Assembly: GCF_029892155.1 (NCBI RefSeq)
Contig: NZ_JARZAG010000021.1
Coordinates: 1 to 64,000 of the forward strand
Length of the DNA stretch: 64,000 nucleotides
Direction of reading: 5' to 3'
Origin: Kitasatospora sp. GAS204B
Lineage (GTDB): Bacteria > Actinomycetota > Actinomycetes > Streptomycetales > Streptomycetaceae
The first letter of the stretch is position 1. Every line of letters begins with the position of its first letter. Below the pieces are notes generated by a model. The model ran no database searches, was not told the DNA's origin, and saw only the letters and a list, made by a program, of their open reading frames with translations. Below, in pieces: positions 17,029-26,161 of this stretch. Position numbers and translations under genes: made by a program.

Positions 17029-19709
17029 CCGGCATGCGGCGCCCGGGAGCCGAACCCCTCAGCGCGCAGTGGGCCGTACTCGGCAAGCGCGCCGGCGAGA
17101 CGATGGGCTACGAGGTGCTCGGCGGCAGCCTGCCCCAGGCGCGCGCCGGACGCTGGCTGTGGGGCGCGCAGACCGGAACACCGGCCGTGCGCCGGGGCGG
17201 TGGGCCCGACGAGCTGCCCTGGCGGGTGTTCCTCAGCGGGGTGGACGGGGAGCAGACGGCCGCCTGCGCCGTGGTGGAGCACAGCTGGGACGGCAGCCTG
17301 GACGGGACGGGGGCGCCGATCATCACCTCGCGGCTGCTGCTCCTGGACTGGGCCCAGGCCAGCGGCGCGCGGATCACCTGGAGCGGTCTGGCCGACGCGG
17401 CGGCGGCCGTGCGCTGGCCGCGGCATCAGCAGGACGCGCCGCCGCTGGAGCCGGCGGCGGCGCCCGCCGATGCCGAGGCGCTCGCGGCGGCGGTGGAGGA
17501 CCTGGGCTTCGACTGGGCGGCCACCGTCGCAGCGCTGCTGCTCGACGGCCACCTCGTGGTCGTCACACCGACCGGCCGCCCGCTGCCCCCGCCCGACGAG
17601 CGGGTGTGGCTGGTGGACGCGATCGCTTCGCTGCTGCCCTACGGCTGCCGCTGCTGGCTCAGCGCGGCCACCTGGAGCGGTCTGACGGACCATCAGCTCA
17701 CGCTCTCCTTCGCGGAGTCCGCCCGTTCCGCACAGACCGAGGTCCGCTACGGCGAGCCCGCGCCCGAACTCGCGCCGGACGCGGGCGCCGGCCGGTACCT
17801 GGCCGAGCTGCGCCGTCTGCGCCGCAAGGGCTTCGCCACCGTCGACCTGGTCCGGCACCTGCTGGGCGCGACCACGCCGCTCAAGTGGCGCGACGGCGCC
17901 GGCGCGTTCCGCGCGCTGCGCGAGGTGGACCTGGTCGACTCCGTCGTCGCCGAGGTCCAGGCGGGCCGTGGCCGCGTCGAGGACGTGGGCCGGGTGCTCG
18001 CGCTGCCGGACGCGGCCGAGCTGGACGCGGACCGGGCGGGCGTCCTGTTCCGCTTCCTCGGCCGCGCGGCCGGCGCCGGCGGCGGGGACGGGCGCGCCCT
18101 GGAGCTGCTGCGCCGGCACTGGCGGCCGGAGCTCCCGCGCTGGCTGGCCACGGACGTCCTCGCCGAGTCCGCCGCCGGGCCCGCGCAGGACCGGGCGATG
18201 GCCGCTCTCGAGCTGGTCCGGGAGCTGCGCGGGCCCGGCTCACCGGAGTTCGCGAGCCTGCTCGGCGCCCTGGTGGACCCGGCGTCAACGGTCGGGCCGC
18301 AGCTCGTCTGGGGCGGCGCGTTGGCCTGGCGGGCCCAGCAGGCCTTCGGCGCGCAGGCGGCGAGCGCCGACCGCGTCCTGGTCGAGCACCCGGAGCTCGG
18401 CCGTGCCTGGGCGCAGGTCGCCCTCGACCACGGCGCGTTCGACCAGGTGGTGCTGGGCCGCCTGCTGGCAGCGGCCCAGCTGCTGCCGCTACGGCAGAGC
18501 ACCGGCTGGCTCCGCTACGCCGCCTACCTCAGCGGCCGGTGGACGCGGGACGAGCTGTCACCCGGCGACGCCGAGGACTTCGCGCGCGTGGGGGTCGGTC
18601 ATCGGTGGCGCCAGATCCTCGCGCTGGCGGCCGCGAACCACCGTCCGGCGGCGCTCCAGGATCTCTGGCCGCTGTTCTGGGTGGTCGCCCTGAGCGTGGA
18701 CGGGCCCGAACTCGCCGAGCGCCTGGGGAGGTTGGCCCCACTCGGTGGGGAATCGGAGCGGCCCGGCGAGGACATCGCCCGCTCGGCCGACCTCGACCTG
18801 ATCCGGTTGATCGCAGGGCGGGGCCGGGTCGGCACACCGCTGGCCGCGCTGGAGCAGCAGCTCGCCCGGGAGCGGCGGGCCGCGGCGACGAACCCGCCGC
18901 ACGGCGCGAGCCCGGATCCGGCCGATGCCGCCTGGACGGACCGTTACGCCCGGGCGCTGGCAGGGCGGTTGGCCACCCTCGCCGACCAGATCGCGGCCAC
19001 CGTGGTCAACGCCCTGCTGGGCGATCGGCCCGACCCGGGCCGGTGGCGGGTGCTGGAGCCACTGCTGGCCCGGCAGGCCCGTGTCGAGCGCGCGCTGGTC
19101 GACGCGCTGGCCGGACGGCTGCGGACCGGCGATCGCGGCTGGCTCACGCTCGGCCTTCCGCCACGGGTCCTGGCCGCGCTGACCGCGCTGCCCGAACTGC
19201 GCTGGATCGACGCGATCGCGATCGCCACCGGCCTGCCGCACGGCCGACCCGAGCCCGAGCGGCTCGGCGAGGTGCTGGTCGACACGGCCGGGGCCGGACC
19301 GCTGCCGCAGGCGCTGGCCGGCGAGCTGCTCCCCCTCCTGGCGGGCTGGTCGGCGCCGCAGGTGGACCGGCTGGCCCAGGTGCTGTGGCGGCGCGCCCCG
19401 CACCTCGCCACCGATCTCTACCGGCAGATCGCCGGCCGCCGGGACACCGCGCTGCTGCGCGACGAGCTGCTGCGCTGCTCCGAGGGTGAGTTGCGGCGCC
19501 TGGAGACGGCCCTTTCGGTGCTCGGCCACGGCTCCCGGCAGCAGCTGCCGGGAGCCGGCGCACCGCAGGCGTGGCCGCCACCGCAGTTGCCGCCCGCGGT
19601 GCCGCCGGCGTCCGGCGGACGGGGGTCCGGTGCAGCGGAGTCCCATGCACCGGAGGGCGGTCGGCGCTGGCGACTGCCGGGCCGGAAACGGACGGAGGGG
19701 GAGGGGTGA
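17025..19709 (+). CDS. GTPase-associated protein 1 (GAP1)-like
   Basis: The protein has 894 residues from a GTG at 17025 in a GTGA overlap with the GTPase stop; an ATG at 17034 is an alternative. No catalytic motif is visible. The N-terminal ~250 residues are beta-rich ('MGYEVLGGSLPQARAG', 'LPYGCRCWLSAATW') and the remainder is a long helical array. The architecture and the position directly behind a GTPase agree with the GAP1 family, whose role is presumed to be a regulator or adaptor of the partner GTPase. The assignment rests on context and overall pattern rather than on a diagnostic motif. The C-terminal 60 residues are Pro/Gly/Arg-rich. Confidence 0.5.
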   Translation: MTGMRRPGAEPLSAQWAVLGKRAGETMGYEVLGGSLPQARAGRWLWGAQTGTPAVRRGGGPDELPWRVFLSGVDGEQTAACAVVEHSWDGSLDGTGAPIITSRLLLLDWAQASGARITWSGLADAAAAVRWPRHQQDAPPLEPAAAPADAEALAAAVEDLGFDWAATVAALLLDGHLVVVTPTGRPLPPPDERVWLVDAIASLLPYGCRCWLSAATWSGLTDHQLTLSFAESARSAQTEVRYGEPAPELAPDAGAGRYLAELRRLRRKGFATVDLVRHLLGATTPLKWRDGAGAFRALREVDLVDSVVAEVQAGRGRVEDVGRVLALPDAAELDADRAGVLFRFLGRAAGAGGGDGRALELLRRHWRPELPRWLATDVLAESAAGPAQDRAMAALELVRELRGPGSPEFASLLGALVDPASTVGPQLVWGGALAWRAQQAFGAQAASADRVLVEHPELGRAWAQVALDHGAFDQVVLGRLLAAAQLLPLRQSTGWLRYAAYLSGRWTRDELSPGDAEDFARVGVGHRWRQILALAAANHRPAALQDLWPLFWVVALSVDGPELAERLGRLAPLGGESERPGEDIARSADLDLIRLIAGRGRVGTPLAALEQQLARERRAAATNPPHGASPDPADAAWTDRYARALAGRLATLADQIAATVVNALLGDRPDPGRWRVLEPLLARQARVERALVDALAGRLRTGDRGWLTLGLPPRVLAALTALPELRWIDAIAIATGLPHGRPEPERLGEVLVDTAGAGPLPQALAGELLPLLAGWSAPQVDRLAQVLWRRAPHLATDLYRQIAGRRDTALLRDELLRCSEGELRRLETALSVLGHGSRQQLPGAGAPQAWPPPQLPPAVPPASGGRGSGAAESHAPEGGRRWRLPGRKRTEGEG

Positions 19710-21010
19710 GCCTCGCCGTCGACGTCGGAACCCGCTTCGTGCGGCTCGCGCACCTGGACACCGCGGGGCGTCCCGTCCTGGCCGACCTGGCGGGGGCCGT
19801 GCCGGGTGAGGGCCTGCCGGTGGCGCCGGGCCAGGTCGGTGGCCAGGTGCTGGCCGCCGGCTGCGCGGCGTTCCGCGACCGCTTCGGGGTTCCGGAGTCG
19901 GTCGTGCTGCTCTGTCCGGACTCGGCGCGAGCGGAGTGCTCCCGCACGATCGCCGAGGTCTTCGGGTCGGCCCGCAGCGCTCTCCCTCGGCTGCGACCGT
20001 TGCACCCGGCGGCGGCCGCGCTCGCCCTGCTGCGCCACGACGGTCAGGAGCTGGTGGGGAGTTGGGCCCTGTGCGAGCTCGGCGCGGCGGCGGTGGCGGT
20101 CACCGTGTGCGCCGCCACGCCGCACGGTCTCGCGCTGCTGGGGGCCGTCCGGCGGGCCCCGTCCGGCGGGTTCGGCGCGGCGTTCGACGACGCCCTGGTC
20201 GGCGCCGGTCCGAGCGGCGCCGACGCGGCGTCGCTGGAGGCGCTGCGGTACGCGCGCCGCGTCCCCGGCTTCGCCGAGCGCCTCGACCTCGCGGTCGGTC
20301 GCGCCGAGCGGAACCCGACGCGGTACGACGACACGCCCGTGCTGTGGGTCGGCGCCCTGGAGGTGCCGGCCGGGACGGTACGGCGCGCGCTGGTTCCGCT
20401 GCGGGAGCAGCTGCGACAGGCCCTGGCCGAGGCAACGGCCGACGCCACCACCGACGCCCCGCCGGTCGTCGTGGTGGGAGGCCTGGCCCGGCTGCCGGCC
20501 GTGCGGCGGCTGGTGGGCGATCCGGGGCGGCTGGTCGAGCTGCCCGGCGGGACGGACCCCGCGCTGGCCGCCGTCCTCGGTGCGGCCCTGGTCGCCGCGG
20601 GCCGGGTCGACCCCGCGGACCGCTACCCCTACACCGTCGTGGTAGGCACCCGCCAGGTGCGCCACGGCCGTTTGGCCGCAGCGGAGTTGACGCTCTGTCC
20701 GGCCGGCTCCCTGATCCCCGAGGCGCCCGCGGTCTTCGCCGCCGAGGGCGGGCGACGGGTCGCGGTGGGCGGCGCCGGGCAGGCACCCCGGGAGGTGGAG
20801 GTCTGGGTGCGCGGCGTGGACGGCGGGCCGTCCGTGCGGGTCGGCTCGGCGCGGTTGCCCGCCAGCGCACCGGAGGAGCGGTTCCATGTCGGCGTTGCGC
20901 TGGCCCTCGACGGCCGGGCCCGCCTCGTGCTGCGGCCACTCGGCGGCGGCGCACCACACGAATACCCGCTCGGCCGACTGCCGGGCGTCCTCGAGGAAGT
21001 GCGGTCATGA
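19706..21010 (+). CDS. Hsp70/actin-like ATPase
   Basis: The protein has 434 residues from a GTG at 19706 (GTGA overlap), with a strong purine-rich SD. The start 'LAVDVGTRFVRLA' is the phosphate-1 motif of the Hsp70/actin/sugar-kinase fold. 'VVVVGGLARLPAVRRLV' (~255) is a clear Hsp70-type adenosine motif. The phosphate-2 motif is weak ('CELGAAAVAVTV'), so ATP hydrolysis may be reduced. The last ~120 residues look like a beta-sandwich, reminiscent of an Hsp70 substrate-binding domain. In this locus it may be a chaperone-like switch next to the GTPase and AAA+ proteins. Confidence 0.65.
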   Translation: MSLAVDVGTRFVRLAHLDTAGRPVLADLAGAVPGEGLPVAPGQVGGQVLAAGCAAFRDRFGVPESVVLLCPDSARAECSRTIAEVFGSARSALPRLRPLHPAAAALALLRHDGQELVGSWALCELGAAAVAVTVCAATPHGLALLGAVRRAPSGGFGAAFDDALVGAGPSGADAASLEALRYARRVPGFAERLDLAVGRAERNPTRYDDTPVLWVGALEVPAGTVRRALVPLREQLRQALAEATADATTDAPPVVVVGGLARLPAVRRLVGDPGRLVELPGGTDPALAAVLGAALVAAGRVDPADRYPYTVVVGTRQVRHGRLAAAELTLCPAGSLIPEAPAVFAAEGGRRVAVGGAGQAPREVEVWVRGVDGGPSVRVGSARLPASAPEERFHVGVALALDGRARLVLRPLGGGAPHEYPLGRLPGVLEEVRS

Positions 21011-21510
21011 ACCAGAGCAACCACCGTTTCGACCCGGCCGAGCGGTTGGCCCGCCGGCTCCGCCACCAGCCCGTGGCCCTGGGGTTCGCCGCCCTTCTCG
21101 TGCTGGCGCTGGTGCTCGCGCTGGCGCTCGGCGCCGTGGTCGGCGTCCTGCTGCTCGTCCTGGTGCTGGCCGCGTTCGGCTGGCTGTGCGCGGAGCGGCC
21201 CGCACTCGGCGGACAGCTCTTCGTCGAACCGGCCTTCGGCGGGCAGGCTCCGGAGTGCGTCCTGCTGACCGGCCGCAGCGTCCTGCTGAGCCCCCGGCTC
21301 GGCGGGGCCGGTCGGGTGCACGGCCGACGCCGGTGGGTCGGCGGCCGGTTCGAGGTCTCGCTGAGGATCCGCTACAGCCCGGACGGTTCCGCCGCCCGGG
21401 CGAGCGCGGTGACCTGCGCCCCCGGCAGCCGCGTGGTGGTGGGTGGGACGGCCTTCCGCTACGACGAGTACCCGGCCGACAGCGTCGGCCGGGACGGGTG
21501 GCCGCGGTGA
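21007..21510 (+). CDS. Small membrane protein of the NTPase locus
   Basis: The protein has 167 residues with an ATGA overlap at its start. Two closely spaced hydrophobic segments cover residues ~24-60, followed by a ~105-residue soluble tail rich in Gly, Arg and beta-strand residues. No family was recognised. It could anchor the complex at the membrane. The stop overlaps the radical SAM start (GTGA). Confidence 0.6.
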   Translation: MNQSNHRFDPAERLARRLRHQPVALGFAALLVLALVLALALGAVVGVLLLVLVLAAFGWLCAERPALGGQLFVEPAFGGQAPECVLLTGRSVLLSPRLGGAGRVHGRRRWVGGRFEVSLRIRYSPDGSAARASAVTCAPGSRVVVGGTAFRYDEYPADSVGRDGWPR

Positions 21511-22166
21511 GCGGGGCGGGGTCGCTGGTCAACGTGGCCGCGACGAGGGTCGGCACCCGGGCGCTCGGTCCGGGACTGCGGTCCGTGGTCTGGGTGCAGG
21601 GCTGTCCGTTCACCTGTCGGGGCTGCATGTCGCCGGACTGGATCCCGGACCGGCCCGCCCGCCTGGTCGCCCCGGGGGAGTTGGCCGCCGAACTGCTCGC
21701 CGACGCGCGGGTGACCGGCCTGACCCTGTCCGGCGGCGAGCCCATGGCGCAGGCCGCCGCGCTCGCCGAGACGGTGGCCCGGGCGCGGGCCGAGCGCGAC
21801 CTCTCGGTGCTCTGCTTCACGGGCTACCGCCTGGAGCGGCTGCGCCGGGACCCGCCCGACCCTGGCGTGGCCCGACTGCTGGCCTGCGTGGACGTCCTGG
21901 TGGACGGCCAGTACGTCGCGGAGCTGAACGACGGACGAGGGCTGCGCGGCAGCCGCAACCAGCGGGTGCACCGGCTCAACTCCTGGGCGGGGGAGGAGGA
22001 GTACGACTTCGAGGACCGTCCGCGCAGCGCCGAGATCGCCCTTGAGGGGCCGTCGGCCCTGCTGGTGGGCGTGCCCCCGCCCGGGCTGCTGGACGCCTTC
22101 GACGCCGCGGTCGACGCGGTCAGGACCCGGCTGAGCCGCAACGCCATGGAAGGGAACGGGACATGA
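21507..22166 (+). CDS. Radical SAM protein, NrdG-like
   Basis: The protein has 219 residues from a GTG at 21507 (GTGA overlap). Cys33, Cys37 and Cys40 ('GCPFTCRGC') form the CxxxCxxC that binds the 4Fe-4S cluster of radical SAM enzymes. 'LTLSGGEPM' is the SAM-binding GGE motif. Size and motifs fit the small activase type (NrdG, PFL-activase-like), which makes a glycyl radical on a partner. No anaerobic ribonucleotide reductase or other glycyl-radical enzyme is nearby. The gene sits inside a GTPase/AAA+ operon, so the substrate may be a protein of this locus or an unknown target. Confidence 0.8.
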   Translation: MSGAGSLVNVAATRVGTRALGPGLRSVVWVQGCPFTCRGCMSPDWIPDRPARLVAPGELAAELLADARVTGLTLSGGEPMAQAAALAETVARARAERDLSVLCFTGYRLERLRRDPPDPGVARLLACVDVLVDGQYVAELNDGRGLRGSRNQRVHRLNSWAGEEEYDFEDRPRSAEIALEGPSALLVGVPPPGLLDAFDAAVDAVRTRLSRNAMEGNGT

Positions 22167-23557
22167 GCGGTAGGAAGCGCATCCAGGTGGACGAGTCGGC
22201 CTGGTACCGGCTGCTGCGCAGCGCCGAGCAGTTGCGGGAGGTCCGCCGCGACCTCCCGAAGCTGGTGGAGGACGTGCGCCGGCAGGCCCGGGTCGACGTG
22301 GAGCGCGGCTTCGCGGACCTGCGGCGCCGGCAGCAGCGCAGCGAGGAGAGCGTCCAGCGGCTCAGCGAGCAGACCCGCACCCTGGAGGCCGAGACCAACC
22401 AGCGCCTCCAGCAGCAGGCCGCCGACCTGCAGCGGCGTCTGGCGGACGGGGTGGGCGAGCTGCGCGCCGAGACCCGGGCGGCACTCGACGCCCAGCAGCG
22501 GGCCATGGCGTCCGCACTCGCCGCGGAACGCCGCGAACGGATCGCGCAGAGCACCGAGTTGACGCAGCGAATCGACGAGCTGACCCAGGACCGGGCCCTG
22601 GCCGAGGAGCTGTCCCGCGCCTGGCTCGCGGACGCGGACACGATGGCGGCGCTGATCGCCGAAACCCTGCCGCACGAGCGGTACGCGCCGGGTGAGTTGG
22701 CGGCGGTCCTGACCCGGCTGGCGCAGGCCCGCGGCAACCACGAACTCGGCCGCTACGACGCGGCGCTGGCTGTCTCCCAGGACGGCTACCACACGCTCGG
22801 CGAGCTGCGGGTGAAGGTCGAGCAGGAGGACCTGGCCCGCAGGTCGTGGCAGTCGGCCGCGGTGCAGGCAGTGGCGCTGGTGGAGCTGCTGATCGAGGAG
22901 AACGCCGAGCGGTCGGTGCTGGGGCCCGACCAGCGCGAGATCCCGGGTGTCGTGCTCGACGTCGACTACTGGTCGGGCGGCGGGCTCGCCGACTTTCGCC
23001 GGCTGGCCGGTGCGGCGCTGCGGCGGGCCCGGGACGAGGCCAGCTCCGCGCAGGCCCTGCAACGGATCTGCGAGGAGGAGGCGCCGATGTTCGAGGCGCA
23101 GCTGAGCGACGCCGTCCAGCGGGCCGGCCTGAGCCAGCTCGCCTCGCAGGTCCGGGTCAGTCTGGCCGACGAGGTGGCGCAGGTGCTGGCCGAGACCGCC
23201 TTCTACAGCCTCGTCGACGCCGAGTTCGCCGACACCGACCAGCGCGGCGCCTTCTTCGCCAAGCTGCGTCACGAGAACGGCAGCGAGATCGTGCTCGACA
23301 TCGAGCGGGCCGAGCCGGACTCGGGCGGCGTCGTGCTGCGGGTGGTCTCCCTGGACCACGACACCGAGTCGGAGGCCGACCGGCGCAGCCGCGCCGAGGC
23401 GATCCAGCGGGCCCTCGCCGAGCACGGCCACCAGGTGCACGCCCCCCTGGCCGAACTCCCGCCCGAGCCCGAGCCGTTGGCGGTCGGCGAGGACCGGTAC
23501 GACCTGGCGGCCCACCGCAGGCGCGGGGAGCGGTCCGAAGGGTCCACCCGCCCGTGA
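22163..23557 (+). CDS. Coiled-coil protein of the NTPase locus
   Basis: The protein has 464 residues (ATGA overlap). Residues ~15-165 form a long predicted coiled coil full of Arg, Glu and Gln heptads ('ERGFADLRRRQQRSEESVQR'). The C-terminal half is helical followed by a small mixed domain ('YSLVDAEFADTDQRGAFFAK', 'GGVVLRVVSLDHDTE'). There are no membrane segments and no known catalytic motif. It probably serves as a scaffold or sensor. The last four bases overlap the AAA+ gene (GTGA). Confidence 0.6.
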   Translation: MSGRKRIQVDESAWYRLLRSAEQLREVRRDLPKLVEDVRRQARVDVERGFADLRRRQQRSEESVQRLSEQTRTLEAETNQRLQQQAADLQRRLADGVGELRAETRAALDAQQRAMASALAAERRERIAQSTELTQRIDELTQDRALAEELSRAWLADADTMAALIAETLPHERYAPGELAAVLTRLAQARGNHELGRYDAALAVSQDGYHTLGELRVKVEQEDLARRSWQSAAVQAVALVELLIEENAERSVLGPDQREIPGVVLDVDYWSGGGLADFRRLAGAALRRARDEASSAQALQRICEEEAPMFEAQLSDAVQRAGLSQLASQVRVSLADEVAQVLAETAFYSLVDAEFADTDQRGAFFAKLRHENGSEIVLDIERAEPDSGGVVLRVVSLDHDTESEADRRSRAEAIQRALAEHGHQVHAPLAELPPEPEPLAVGEDRYDLAAHRRRGERSEGSTRP

Positions 23558-26136
23558 CCAGGCCGGCGGAGCAGGCACCCCGGCCTGGCGGGCGCGGCCG
23601 GGCGGAGCAGCACGGGGAGCGCTTCCGCGACCTGCGGCTGCGCACCGACGAGCCGTTCACCGTGCTGTACGGCCCGGGTGTGGACGACATCTTCGTCGAC
23701 CCGGACTACCGGGTGCGCGGGCTGGAGGAGGTGCTGTGGCGGCTGCTGCGCGCGGCGGGCTACCAGCGGATCGTCTACTCCTCGCTGAGCCGGCCGCTCT
23801 ACTTCCGCGACGCCGACTCCCGCCGGCACAGCCGCCCCGGCGAGGAGGGCCGGGGCGCGCAGAGCCGGGCCGAGGGTCCCGGCGAGCTGATGCGCAATCC
23901 GAGGCTGAGCGGCCCGCTCGGGCGGCTGCGGTTGGGCGCGGACGCCGCAGCGACGCCCGCCGCCGCGGCCCCGGCCCCGCGCTCGGTGGCGGACCCCTTC
24001 GCGGTGATGACGCATCACGGATACCTGCGGCAGCGCGCAGTGCGCAGCGCGGTGGTCTACACCCAGGCGGCGGAGATCCTGCGGCACCACCAGGCCTCCC
24101 GCCAACTGGCCGGTGCCCTGGCCGACCAGGCGCAGGACCGCCTCGGCAGCAACCGCTGGATCTTCGTCTTCCGGCAGGCGACCCTGGGCGAGGTCGAGCG
24201 CCTGGTGGCCGGTCAGGGTTCCTACCCGGCGCTCAGCGGCTTTCTGCGCGCCCAGATCGAGCAGCCGGCGCTCGGCGGCGCCTTCCGGATCGGCCTCCCG
24301 GAGGACGCGGAACTGAACCGCCTGGTACAGCAGTTGCGCCTGCAGGAGGGGCTGCGGGTGGGAGACTGGCGGGAACTGGAACCGGTGCTGCGCTCCTTCG
24401 CGGGGCGCCCGCAGCGGGCCTCCGCCTGGCGCGAGGGGTTGCGCGGGCTCATCGCCGAGGCGACCGCGCTCGACCGGCGCGCGGTCCTGGACCGGGGCTT
24501 GGTCACCTCGGTGACGCCGCACGACGACAGCCCCTGGACGCGGCTGGACGCCATGCCCGGCCTGGAGCCGGTCAAGCAGCACCTGCGGGCGCTGCGGGCC
24601 CAGGCCGAGGCCGCCCGGGGGCTGCGCGCCCGGGGCGTGATTTCGCGCGACCCCGGGGCCCACCATCTGCTGTTCGCCGGCAACCCCGGGACCGGAAAGA
24701 CCACCGTCGCCCGCCTGGTGGGTGAGATCTTCCGCGATCTCGGCCTGCTGCGCCGCGGCCACCTGGTGGAGGCCAAGGCCCCGGACCTCGTCGCCGGCTT
24801 CGTGGGCCAGACGGCGGAGCGGACCAACGCGCTGATCGACCGGGCGCTGGACGGCGTGCTCTTCATCGACGAGGCCTACACCCTGAGCGACCAGCAGCAC
24901 GGCTTCGGCGCCGAGGCGATCACCGCGCTGGTCCAGCGAATGGAGAACGACCGCGATCGGCTCGTGGTGGTGCTGGCCGGCTACCCCGCCAAGATGGCGG
25001 AGTTCTTCGGCACCAACCCGGGCCTGAAGGACCGGAACGCGGCCTGGCTCGACTTTCCCGACTACGACCCCGAGACGCTGCACACCATCCTGCTCGGGCT
25101 GCTGGCCGACCGTGGCCTGCGCCCGGACGAGGCCGCGGTCGACCGGTTGCGGGTGGTCCTCGCCGGGATGCACCGGGTCCGCACCGCGGACTTCGGCAAC
25201 GCCCGTGCCGTGCGGAAGTTGGCCGACGCGCTGTTCGCCGCCTGGGCGGAGCGGGTGGGCGAGGAGCTCGGCCGGCCGCTGCTCCCCGAGGACCTCCCCA
25301 CGGAGTACCAGGACTACCTGCCGCGCCCGGCGCCGACCGCCGCCGACCTGCTGGCCGAGCTGGACCACCTGGTGGGGCTGCCGCAGGTACGGGAGTTCCT
25401 GACCGGGCTGGCCGACGTGGTGGCGCTCCGTCAGGCCCGGGGCCTGGAGCTCGCCCAGCCGCCGCACCTGCTCTTCCTCGGGCCGCCCGGGACCGGGAAG
25501 ACCACGGTGGCCCGCCTGGTCGGACGGCTCCTGCACAGCCTCGGGCTGCTGCACTCCGACAAGGTGGTCGAGGTGACCCGCGCCGAGCTGGTGGCCCAGT
25601 ACGTCGGCCAGACCGCGCCGAAGACCCAGGAGGCCGTCCGCTCCGCCCTGGACGGCGTGCTCTTCATCGACGAGGCGTACAGCCTCGCCGCCGGCCCGGG
25701 CGGCCAGGACTTCGGGAAGGAGGCGATCGACACGCTGGTCCGGGAGATGCAGCAGTACCCCGGGCGGCTGGTGGTGATCGCCGCCGGCTACCCGCGCGAG
25801 ATGCGCGAGTTCCTGGCCGCCAACAGCGGCCTGGCCTCCCGCTTCACCCAGACGCTGCCGTTCGACCACTACCCGACCGCCGACCTGGTGGAGATCCTGC
25901 GTCGCAAGGCCGAGGCGCAGCGCTACCTGCTGTCGGCGGAGGCGGCCCAGCGCGCGGCGGCGTGGTTCGAGGTCCGGCGCGCCGCGCAACCGCGGGACTT
26001 CGGGAACGCACGCGCGGTGGCGGGCCTGCTCCAGGCGATGGAGCTCCGCCTGGCCCGGCGACTGCGCGGACCCGGGGAACAGGAGCCCATGACGGGTCAG
26101 GTCGCCTTCACCGCCGAGGACGTGCCGCCGCCGTGA
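23554..26136 (+). CDS. Twin AAA+ ATPase (SpoVK/CbbX-like)
   Basis: The protein has 860 residues from a GTG at 23554. The first ~320 residues contain no recognised domain. Two AAA+ modules follow, with Walker A motifs 'GNPGTGKTT' (~376) and 'GPPGTGKTT' (~644), and Walker B motifs 'VLFIDEAYTL' and 'VLFIDEAYSL'. Both are of the SpoVK/CbbX subgroup, which forms rings that remodel protein partners and often appears in secretion or stress systems. It is the last gene of the overlapping run that starts with the GTPase. Each module seems catalytically complete. Confidence 0.85.
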   Translation: MTRPAEQAPRPGGRGRAEQHGERFRDLRLRTDEPFTVLYGPGVDDIFVDPDYRVRGLEEVLWRLLRAAGYQRIVYSSLSRPLYFRDADSRRHSRPGEEGRGAQSRAEGPGELMRNPRLSGPLGRLRLGADAAATPAAAAPAPRSVADPFAVMTHHGYLRQRAVRSAVVYTQAAEILRHHQASRQLAGALADQAQDRLGSNRWIFVFRQATLGEVERLVAGQGSYPALSGFLRAQIEQPALGGAFRIGLPEDAELNRLVQQLRLQEGLRVGDWRELEPVLRSFAGRPQRASAWREGLRGLIAEATALDRRAVLDRGLVTSVTPHDDSPWTRLDAMPGLEPVKQHLRALRAQAEAARGLRARGVISRDPGAHHLLFAGNPGTGKTTVARLVGEIFRDLGLLRRGHLVEAKAPDLVAGFVGQTAERTNALIDRALDGVLFIDEAYTLSDQQHGFGAEAITALVQRMENDRDRLVVVLAGYPAKMAEFFGTNPGLKDRNAAWLDFPDYDPETLHTILLGLLADRGLRPDEAAVDRLRVVLAGMHRVRTADFGNARAVRKLADALFAAWAERVGEELGRPLLPEDLPTEYQDYLPRPAPTAADLLAELDHLVGLPQVREFLTGLADVVALRQARGLELAQPPHLLFLGPPGTGKTTVARLVGRLLHSLGLLHSDKVVEVTRAELVAQYVGQTAPKTQEAVRSALDGVLFIDEAYSLAAGPGGQDFGKEAIDTLVREMQQYPGRLVVIAAGYPREMREFLAANSGLASRFTQTLPFDHYPTADLVEILRRKAEAQRYLLSAEAAQRAAAWFEVRRAAQPRDFGNARAVAGLLQAMELRLARRLRGPGEQEPMTGQVAFTAEDVPPP

Positions 26137-26161
26137 CGGCGGGCGGGCAGCGGTGCGACCG

